From positions 2,666,001 through 2,730,000 of the forward strand of contig NZ_CP154840.1 in NCBI RefSeq assembly GCF_047301505.1: 64,000 nucleotides of DNA, given 5' to 3'. This DNA is from Lysinibacillus_B sp031181585 (GTDB taxonomy: Bacteria > Bacillota > Bacilli > Bacillales_A > Planococcaceae). Of this stretch, positions 57,767 through 64,000 are shown in pieces. Under the pieces are notes generated by a model. That model was not told where the DNA came from. It did not search any database and saw only the letters and a list, made by a program, of their open reading frames with translations. Both the position numbers and the translations under genes were made by a program. Each line of letters opens with the position of its first letter. Positions within the stretch are counted from its first letter, which is position 1.

Positions 57767-59652
57767 ACTGTTTCTACCTGCTTTTGTAGTAAAGCTTTTA
57801 CTCGTTTGACCGTCTCTTCCGTTGTCACATTGATTTCGGCAAGAAGCTGGTCTACATTTCCATGTTCAATGAATTTATCCGGGATTCCGATCCGGTCAAT
57901 ATCTGTTTTGTAGTGATGATCTGCAGCAAATTCTAGAACGGCGCTTCCGAAGCCTCCCTGCAGGACAGCCTCCTCAATTGTCAAAATTGGCGCACCCTTC
58001 TTCATTAAGCCGTGCAGCATCTCTTCATCTAATGGTTTTATGAAACGGGCATTGACAACCTTTACATCGACACCTTGTTCAGCCAGCAGTTCAGCAGCTT
58101 CCATTGCCATCGGTATGGTAGTACCGAATGTTAGAATTGTTGCATCCTTTCCTTCACGAAGCACATCCCATGAACCAATTGGCAACGCCTTCATTTCTGC
58201 ATCCATTTCTACACCTACCCCATTGCCGCGCGGATATCGCATCGCAATTGGACCGTCATTGTATTCAAGTGCTGTCTTTACCATATGCTGGCCTTCGTTT
58301 TCATCCTTTGGCATCATCAGTACAATATTTGGAATATGTCGAAGGAACGAAATATCGAATACGCCTTGGTGTGTTTCACCATCTGCTCCAACTAATCCTG
58401 CTCGGTCGATACCGATGAAGACATTCAGATTTGGGCGAGCAATATCGTGAAGTACTTGGTCATATGCTCGCTGCAGGAATGTTGAATAGATAGCCAGGAA
58501 TGGTTTCATTTGTTGTGTTGCAAGACCTGCTGCCATCGTCGCAGCATGCTGTTCAGCAATCCCAACGTCAAAGAACCGCTCTGGATAGTCCTTTTGGATA
58601 CGTTCTAGCTTTGATCCTACAGGCATGGCAGGTGTGATGGCAACAATACGTTCATCGTCCTTCATACACTTCCTTACAGATTCAGCCACAAGACTACTCC
58701 AAGCTGGCCCTTTAACAGCCGATTTGACGAACTCCCCATTTTCCATTTTGTACGGGCCGGTACCATGCCAAGTACCTACTGTATCCTCTTCAGCAGGTTT
58801 GTATCCCTTACCTTTTTTCGTGATCACGTGGACAAGTACTGGGCCTTTTACTTTTTTCGCATATTCTAATGTATCTTCCAGCGCTTCAAAATCATGACCA
58901 TCAATTGGTCCAAGATATTTAAAGCCCATCTCTTCAAAAAATACACCTGATACGACAAGGTATTTTAAGCTGTCTTTTACACGCTCTGCCGTCGTCGCCA
59001 ATTTATCCCCAAGTACAGGAATTTTTAGCATCAAACGCTCAAGCTCTTCTTTTGCTTTCGAATATTCCTTCGCTGTACGAAGTCGGCCTAATACGCCGTG
59101 TAGTGCACCAACATTAGGGGCAATCGACATTTCATTGTCATTTAAAATAACAATCATATTCGTTTTTTCATGGCCGATATGGTTCAACGCCTCCAGCGCC
59201 ATACCACCTGTTAATGCACCGTCCCCGATAATTGGGATAACAAAGTTTTTTCCTTTGCGGATATCACGTGCCGCAGCCATCCCCATTGCAGCAGACAATG
59301 AAGTTGAACTATGCCCTGTTTCCCACTCGTCGTGTTCACTTTCAACAAGTTTCGGGAATCCACACAATCCTTTAAATTGGCGCAATGTATCAAACTGGCT
59401 TGCCCGCCCTGTTAAAATTTTATGCACATAGGCTTGGTGTCCTACATCCCATAAAAGTTTATCTGTTGGACTATTAAACGCTTTATGCAAAGCGATCGTT
59501 AGCTCTACTACACCTAAATTCGGACCGATGTGACCTCCAGTGACAGAACATTTTTCAATTAGAAATGCACGGATCTCCTTTGCTAGTGCCTCTAATTGTT
59601 TGTTGTTCAAGCCCTTTAAAAAGGATGGACTAGAAATTTTGTTTAAATCCAT
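57763..59652 (-). CDS. dxs: 1-deoxy-D-xylulose-5-phosphate synthase
   Basis: 629 residues from the ATG at 59652 (AAAGGTG upstream); a GTG four codons earlier is less likely. GHSSTSLSAAMG and the thiamine diphosphate motif GDGALTGGMALEALNHIG, then NDNEMSIAPNVG; DRAGLVGADGETHQG in the pyrimidine domain. First step of the MEP isoprenoid pathway, pyruvate plus glyceraldehyde-3-phosphate to DXP. It joins ispA in the same run. Confidence 0.97.
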   Translation of the reverse strand: MDLNKISSPSFLKGLNNKQLEALAKEIRAFLIEKCSVTGGHIGPNLGVVELTIALHKAFNSPTDKLLWDVGHQAYVHKILTGRASQFDTLRQFKGLCGFPKLVESEHDEWETGHSSTSLSAAMGMAAARDIRKGKNFVIPIIGDGALTGGMALEALNHIGHEKTNMIVILNDNEMSIAPNVGALHGVLGRLRTAKEYSKAKEELERLMLKIPVLGDKLATTAERVKDSLKYLVVSGVFFEEMGFKYLGPIDGHDFEALEDTLEYAKKVKGPVLVHVITKKGKGYKPAEEDTVGTWHGTGPYKMENGEFVKSAVKGPAWSSLVAESVRKCMKDDERIVAITPAMPVGSKLERIQKDYPERFFDVGIAEQHAATMAAGLATQQMKPFLAIYSTFLQRAYDQVLHDIARPNLNVFIGIDRAGLVGADGETHQGVFDISFLRHIPNIVLMMPKDENEGQHMVKTALEYNDGPIAMRYPRGNGVGVEMDAEMKALPIGSWDVLREGKDATILTFGTTIPMAMEAAELLAEQGVDVKVVNARFIKPLDEEMLHGLMKKGAPILTIEEAVLQGGFGSAVLEFAADHHYKTDIDRIGIPDKFIEHGNVDQLLAEINVTTEETVKRVKALLQKQVETV

Positions 59653-59744
59653 CTCTACACACACCTTTTCATCTATTTATTCACCGTGTTTGCGATACTC
59701 ACTATTATAACAGTGTTAAACGTGAGAATAAAACGTTACACTTC

Positions 59745-60629
59745 TTACTTGCTTCGACGGACAATATACGTAGCAAATTCATGCAGCAGCGCAGCATCCA
59801 CCGATAGACGCTCTAAAGCGCCAACAGCCGCTTTATAATGCTCGTCCAGCTTGTTTTTCGCTCCCTCTAACGTCAACAACGCTGGGTACGTACTCTTATC
59901 GCTGGCAATATCCTTGCCGGCAGTTTTACCTAACTGCTCGCTCGTTCCCTCGATGTCTAAAATATCATCCTGTATTTGGAATGCAAGACCAATATGGTGT
60001 GCATATTCCACCAATGCCTCACGGTCTTCCTTTGTTGCACCGGATAATACTGCCCCTGACTCGATACTGAATCGAAGAAGGGCACCCGTCTTATTAATAT
60101 GGACGTTTTCGAGCTCTTCTAGGTTCAGCTGGCGCTTTTCTCCTTCCATATCAAGTACTTGGCCGCCAACCATTCCCTCTGCTCCCGCTCCTTCACTTAG
60201 CATCCGAATCAGTTCTAGGCGCTGTTCAGATGGCACATCTTCCATTCGTGCAAGGATGCCAAAGCTAAGTGAGTTCAGCGCATCTCCAGCTAACACAGCC
60301 AAAGCTTCTCCGAATATTTTGTGATTCGTCGGTTTTCCGCGGCGCAGGTCATCATCATCCATACATGGCAAATCGTCATGCATCAATGAATAAGTATGGA
60401 TAATTTCAATCGTTGCTCCTACTGTATACATCGCCTGCTTCGGCTGATTGAACATTTCACAGACAGCCGTCACAAATAATGGACGTATGCGCTTCCCTCC
60501 AGCTTCAAGCGAATAAAGCATGGAATCCTTTAAAGTCTGTGGACCAGGCACATCCTTCACTAGTCCGTACATATGCGATTCAATATTCGGTATATGCTTG
60601 TTCATAAAATCCTGTAAGCGTCCACTCAT
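59745..60629 (-). CDS. ispA: Farnesyl diphosphate synthase (polyprenyl synthetase)
   Basis: 294 residues. The first aspartate-rich motif is in MHDDLPCMDDDDLRRG and the second is QIQDDILD. Substrate GGKRIRPL lies near the N-terminus. It condenses IPP with DMAPP and GPP. Chain-length determinants place it in the short-chain group, consistent with position after xseAB and before dxs. Confidence 0.95.
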   Translation of the reverse strand: MSGRLQDFMNKHIPNIESHMYGLVKDVPGPQTLKDSMLYSLEAGGKRIRPLFVTAVCEMFNQPKQAMYTVGATIEIIHTYSLMHDDLPCMDDDDLRRGKPTNHKIFGEALAVLAGDALNSLSFGILARMEDVPSEQRLELIRMLSEGAGAEGMVGGQVLDMEGEKRQLNLEELENVHINKTGALLRFSIESGAVLSGATKEDREALVEYAHHIGLAFQIQDDILDIEGTSEQLGKTAGKDIASDKSTYPALLTLEGAKNKLDEHYKAAVGALERLSVDAALLHEFATYIVRRSK

Positions 60630-60631
60630 GT

Positions 60632-60859
60632 TTATCCCTCACCCATATTTGATGAAAACGGCTGTTTAGAACCATCTTCACCTACTATTGAAATAAGTTG
60701 CTGCTCTGCATTCGTAAGTTTCTCATGGCAAAACTGCGAGAGTTCCATGCCTTTTTTATATAAATCAATTGCCTCTTCAAGGGGTACATCCCCTTGCTCT
60801 AGTTTACGGACAACCTCTTCCAAATCTGTCATCGCCGCTGCAAATGATTGCTGTGACAT
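60632..60859 (-). CDS. xseB: Exodeoxyribonuclease VII small subunit
   Basis: 75 residues, two helices with LEEVVRKLEQGDVPLEEAI and GMELSQFCHEKL, typical of XseB. The ATG at 60859 overlaps the xseA stop as TGATG; a GTG before it lies in xseA. Small-subunit copies wrap the XseA C-terminal coiled coil. Two bases separate it from ispA. Confidence 0.95.
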   Translation of the reverse strand: MSQQSFAAAMTDLEEVVRKLEQGDVPLEEAIDLYKKGMELSQFCHEKLTNAEQQLISIVGEDGSKQPFSSNMGEG

Positions 60860-62205
60860 CACAATTCCCCCTTCTTCTCTACTTCAAGTATTTTAGCCTT
60901 TGCCGTTCCATCATGGAAAGCAACTTCAACCAAATCCTCAGGAGACAGTTGATCCACTGATTTAACTACCTTTCCGTCTTTATAGGAAACATTAAATCCT
61001 TTATGCATAATAGCTAATGGATTTAATGCACCCAGCGTACGGATTACGCCATCGAACTGCCGTCTATTTTGCTGAATATTTGCAAAAGCTGACCGAGTAA
61101 GCTGTTGGGTTATACTGTCCAATTGCCGCTTTGCATAGGTCACTTGCTGCTGTGGAGACTGCATTCGGAGATGAGTCTGCATACGTTCTAGGGCGTTCCG
61201 CTGTTTCATAAAATAAAGCGATGTAGCATTCTGCAGCTGTGTATCCATTTGCGCAAGTTTTTCCGTAAACGGCCGATAAAGGCGCTCAGGCATAGCAAGC
61301 GGGTATGCATTCTGCAGCTTTGTCAGACGCGTTCGCTCGAAATGAAGTCTTGCGGTCATCATCTGATGCATATGTGATTGCCCTTTCAGAACACGTTGAT
61401 ACAGTTCCTGGCGATTCGGTACCGCAATCTCCGCTGCTGCTGTAGGCGTCGGTGCCCGTAAATCCGCTACAAAATCTGCAATAGTCGTATCTGTTTCATG
61501 GCCAACTGCGCTAATGATGGGAATCCGGCTTTCAAAGATTGCACGGGCGACAATTTCCTCATTAAAAGCCCATAAATCTTCTATCGAACCGCCCCCACGG
61601 CCTACAATCAGTACATCACACATTGCCTGTTTGTTTGCCAATTGAATGTTCTTTACAATATCTGCCGCCGCACTTGCCCCTTGGACGAGTGTTGGATAAA
61701 TGCAGATTTCAGCCTGAGGATAACGTCTTCCAATCGTTGTACAAATATCACGGATAGCGGCCCCTGTTGTTGCAGTCAAAACACCGATTGTTTGAGGATA
61801 TAATGGAATTGGCTGCTTAAAATTCGGATTAAAGAGTCCTTCTTTCTGTAAGCGTTCCTTTAATTGATTGAATGCGACAAATAAGCCGCCGATACCGTCC
61901 GGCTCCATCGTCTGTGCATATAATTGATACGTACCGCCCACTTCATATACGTTGACATCTCCTCGGATGAACACCTGCATACCCTCTTCGGGACGGAACG
62001 ATAGCTTTGCGGCCTGTCCCCGGAACATAGTTGCATTAATACGTGCGCCGTCGTCCTTCAATGTAAAATAGATGTGTCCGGATGTATGTATCTTTACGTT
62101 CGACAATTCCCCTTTCACATATACTTCGCGAAGGTGTGGGTCGGCTTCAAATTTCCGCTTAATATATTTTGTCAGCGCTTTTACGCTCAAGTATGAAGAC
62201 GACAT
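60859..62205 (-). CDS. xseA: Exodeoxyribonuclease VII large subunit
   Basis: 448 residues. N-terminal OB-fold (about 1-105, SGHIYFTLKDD), catalytic domain with GRGGGSIEDLWAFNEE and SAVGHETDTTIADFVADLRAPTP, and a helical C-terminus that binds XseB. Digests single-stranded DNA to oligonucleotides. All signature motifs are intact. Good start, no alternative. Confidence 0.96.
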   Translation of the reverse strand: MSSSYLSVKALTKYIKRKFEADPHLREVYVKGELSNVKIHTSGHIYFTLKDDGARINATMFRGQAAKLSFRPEEGMQVFIRGDVNVYEVGGTYQLYAQTMEPDGIGGLFVAFNQLKERLQKEGLFNPNFKQPIPLYPQTIGVLTATTGAAIRDICTTIGRRYPQAEICIYPTLVQGASAAADIVKNIQLANKQAMCDVLIVGRGGGSIEDLWAFNEEIVARAIFESRIPIISAVGHETDTTIADFVADLRAPTPTAAAEIAVPNRQELYQRVLKGQSHMHQMMTARLHFERTRLTKLQNAYPLAMPERLYRPFTEKLAQMDTQLQNATSLYFMKQRNALERMQTHLRMQSPQQQVTYAKRQLDSITQQLTRSAFANIQQNRRQFDGVIRTLGALNPLAIMHKGFNVSYKDGKVVKSVDQLSPEDLVEVAFHDGTAKAKILEVEKKGEL

Positions 62206-62334
62206 GCTTGCGCCCCCTTTACTTTTATGTATTTACTAATTTTGGTTAGATAGGTGCAGCCCATAATATGAAAAGATAGATCATTATTCATTCAATGCAT
62301 ACTAGGCAAGATGATATGCCGCTTCTACACCAAA

Positions 62335-62370
62335 AGAAAAGGATGTCTGTTTGGCATTTAGACACCCTTA
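62335..62370 (-). terminator. Terminator of nusB-folD
   Basis: Ten-base stem (62339-62348 and 62360-62369; one G-U pair), 11-base loop, then TTTTCTTTT on the minus strand. The xse-isp-dxs run beyond it therefore needs its own promoter. Confidence 0.82.
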
Positions 62371-62387
62371 TCAATACTTCACCTATT

Positions 62388-63263
62388 TTACATGTTTTTA
62401 ACTGCTTTGTCCCGTCCTAACTTCTTTTCAGCAGCTTGCACTGTGTTTTCGAGCAGCATAGTAATCGTCATTGGACCAACACCGCCCGGAACAGGAGTGA
62501 TGTGGGATGCTACATCATCCACATCTACAAAATCTACGTCGCCGCATAATTTGTTGTTCTCATCTCGGTTGATCCCTACATCAATTACAACAGCACCCGG
62601 TTTAATATGTTCTTTTGTAATAAACTTAGCACGTCCCACTGCAGCGATTAAAATATCAGCCTGTTTCGTGAAAGAAGGCAGATTAGGTGTTTTAGAATGC
62701 GTATATGTTACCGTTGCATCCTTTTGAAGAAGAAGCTGTCCCATGGGCTTGCCGACAATGTGGCTGCGCCCTACAATTACAGCATGTTTTCCAGCTACTT
62801 CAATACCTGAATGCTCTAAAAGCTTCATGACACCGAATGGAGTACATGGCAAGTACGTATCCTGTCCTAACATCATTTTCCCTACACTTACTGGGGAAAA
62901 GCCATCCACATCTTTTTCTGGAGAAATCGTTGCAATGACTGCTTCCTCATCAATATGCTTTGGCAGAGGAAGTTGTACAAGGATACCGTGAATATCTTCA
63001 CGTTCATTTAAATCTCGAATTTGATCTAGCAAAGCCTCTTGTGTTGCATCTTCCGGCAGTTTAATTAACTCAGAAAACATACCAATCGCTTCACAGGACT
63101 TTTGTTTGTTCGCAACGTATGTCTTGCTCGCCGGGTTTTCCCCTACGAGAATTACTGCAAGCCCTGGCGTAACGCCTTGCTCTTTCAGCTCTTCCACACG
63201 TTTTTCTACTGACTTACGAATTTCTTGACCAATTTCTTTACCATTAATGATTGCACTTGACAT
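62388..63263 (-). CDS. folD: Bifunctional methylenetetrahydrofolate dehydrogenase/cyclohydrolase
   Basis: 291 residues from the ATG at 63263 (GGAAGGAG 7 bases upstream). SKTYVANKQKSCEAIG with the catalytic lysine, LPLPKHIDE, the GRSHIVGKPMGQLLL NADP loop and TPVPGGVGPMTI at the C-terminus. It interconverts 5,10-methylene- and 10-formyl-THF for purine and fMet synthesis. Follows nusB by 33 bases. Confidence 0.97.
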   Translation of the reverse strand: MSSAIINGKEIGQEIRKSVEKRVEELKEQGVTPGLAVILVGENPASKTYVANKQKSCEAIGMFSELIKLPEDATQEALLDQIRDLNEREDIHGILVQLPLPKHIDEEAVIATISPEKDVDGFSPVSVGKMMLGQDTYLPCTPFGVMKLLEHSGIEVAGKHAVIVGRSHIVGKPMGQLLLQKDATVTYTHSKTPNLPSFTKQADILIAAVGRAKFITKEHIKPGAVVIDVGINRDENNKLCGDVDFVDVDDVASHITPVPGGVGPMTITMLLENTVQAAEKKLGRDKAVKNM

Positions 63264-63296
63264 GTTGTTACTCCTTCCAATGTTCACCGAATCTTT

Positions 63297-63677
63297 TTAT
63301 TGTGTAAATTTAGAAAGTACACCGTTTACAAACTTGCTTGATTTTTCATCCCCGTACACTTTACTAAGCTCAATCGCTTCGTTCAGTACTACTCGCTGAG
63401 GTGCATCCTGCATGTATAAAAGTTCGTAAACGGATAGGCGTAAAACAGTTCTTTCAATTTTTGGTAGACGGTTAAGTGTCCAGTTTTCCAGCTTTTCTTC
63501 CAGCGCTGCGTCGATTCTCTCTTTATGTTCAATTGTCCCGCGTACAAGCTGTTCTAAAAAAGCATCTGTTTTTTGCTCTTCAAGAACATGTTCGATTGCT
63601 TCCTCGATAGGAAGCTCGGTGCTGTCTAATTGAAACAATACTTGCAGCGCCTTAGCGCGCGCATCATGTCGTTTCAT
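63297..63677 (-). CDS. nusB: Transcription antitermination factor NusB
   Basis: 126 residues, all-helical. ARAKALQVLFQLD at the start and VLRLSVYELLYMQDAPQRVVLNEAIELSK in the second half are represented by the landmarks ALQVLFQLD and NEAIELSKVYG. With S10 (NusE) it binds boxA of rRNA operons to prevent early termination. AAGGAGA precedes the ATG. First gene of nusB-folD here. Confidence 0.95.
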   Translation of the reverse strand: MKRHDARAKALQVLFQLDSTELPIEEAIEHVLEEQKTDAFLEQLVRGTIEHKERIDAALEEKLENWTLNRLPKIERTVLRLSVYELLYMQDAPQRVVLNEAIELSKVYGDEKSSKFVNGVLSKFTQ

Positions 63678-63868
63678 ACATTAAATCTCCTTCTTGTTCA
63701 CATTACTGTTTATGATAGCATATTTTCTGTTGTGGTACACCGCTACCATAAACTTTTCTTACGAATAACGTCTCATTTTAGCAAAAACCCTTCCTATTAG
63801 ACAAGTATGATAAATTTATGAATCATTAGCTAATATCCTATAAAGGGGAAATAATTGGAGGTGTTTAT

Positions 63869-64000
63869 ATGAGCTTTACATTCGGCTTGCTGCTATATGC
63901 CATTATAGCCTGCATATTAACCGTATTCTTCAAGCTGCCATTTTGGTTGTTCACCCTCTCGGTAATCAGTATTTCACTTGCCCGTACTTTCTATGTTCTA
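63869..64000 (+). CDS. Membrane protein, 5' fragment
   Basis: 44 codons are visible before the window ends. Ribosome site GGAGGTG lies 6 bases before the ATG. The peptide is very hydrophobic (two membrane spans beginning MSFTFGLLLYAII), so it is a membrane protein. In B. subtilis nusB is preceded by yqhY instead. Divergent from nusB. Identity unknown. Confidence 0.6.
   Translation, partial: MSFTFGLLLYAIIACILTVFFKLPFWLFTLSVISISLARTFYVL

Noticed and set aside
1..64000. CRISPR arrays, tRNA or rRNA genes, prophage
   Set aside because: No regularly spaced repeats, no tRNA cloverleaf or rRNA segments, and no phage structural or integrase genes were seen.

Overview
This is chromosomal DNA of a low-GC, endospore-forming member of the Bacillales. 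The genes spo0A and spoIVB, bacilliredoxin, GpsB, class B RNase P RNA, MrfAB and a gene order largely collinear with two Bacillus subtilis neighbourhoods (rnpB to dinG, and yqjE through bkd and spo0A to nusB) all support this. Details such as a bkd cluster without ptb and buk next to a full methylmalonyl-CoA mutase set suggest Planococcaceae (Lysinibacillus/Solibacillus-like). That genus-level placement is inference. Most genes lie on the minus strand, and no prophage, CRISPR array or large island is visible.

Region 1 to 18.7 kb is housekeeping. It holds a truncated PAS-GGDEF-EAL gene, rnpB with its promoter and terminator, gpsB, the mrfAB mitomycin-repair pair and yppE. A divergent recU-ponA pair (Holliday junction resolvase and class A PBP) follows, then ypoC-nth-dnaD, asnS, aspB-ypmB and a DinG-type helicase/exonuclease.

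Region 18.7 to 29 kb is looser. It has a 750-base gene desert carrying a probable stand-alone structured RNA with its own promoter and terminator (19.16-19.32 kb). Beyond it are a GT2-GtrA membrane glycosyltransferase, a DUF218 protein, an orphan dihydrolipoyl dehydrogenase, a sugar kinase, an RNase H-like protein, a lone CheW, a peptidase T-like M20 enzyme and several unknown proteins.

Region 29 to 47 kb is catabolic. It contains mmdA-mce (propionyl-CoA carboxylase beta chain, epimerase) and mutA-mutB-meaB (B12-dependent mutase and chaperone). It also contains bcd, lpdV and bkdAA-bkdAB-bkdB (branched-chain amino acid oxidation). Together these lead from valine/isoleucine to propionyl-CoA and then succinyl-CoA. 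Interspersed are a 31-residue Prli42-like gene, yqjA, bacilliredoxin, DUF2627 and a glycerophosphodiesterase whose frame has no stop before the convergent gene.

Region 47 to 64 kb starts with a rearranged zone downstream of spo0A. It has a decayed copy of the Spo0A effector domain, a methyl-accepting chemotaxis gene, and an IS3-family element sitting exactly in the loop of that gene's terminator. A second short Spo0A-C-like ORF comes next. The conserved run spo0A-spoIVB-recN-argR-tlyA-dxs-ispA-xseB-xseA-folD-nusB follows. The most unusual items are the Spo0A-C fragments, the IS in the terminator loop, the 158-nt RNA, the structured 273-base gap inside the bkd cluster and the stop-less GDPD gene.
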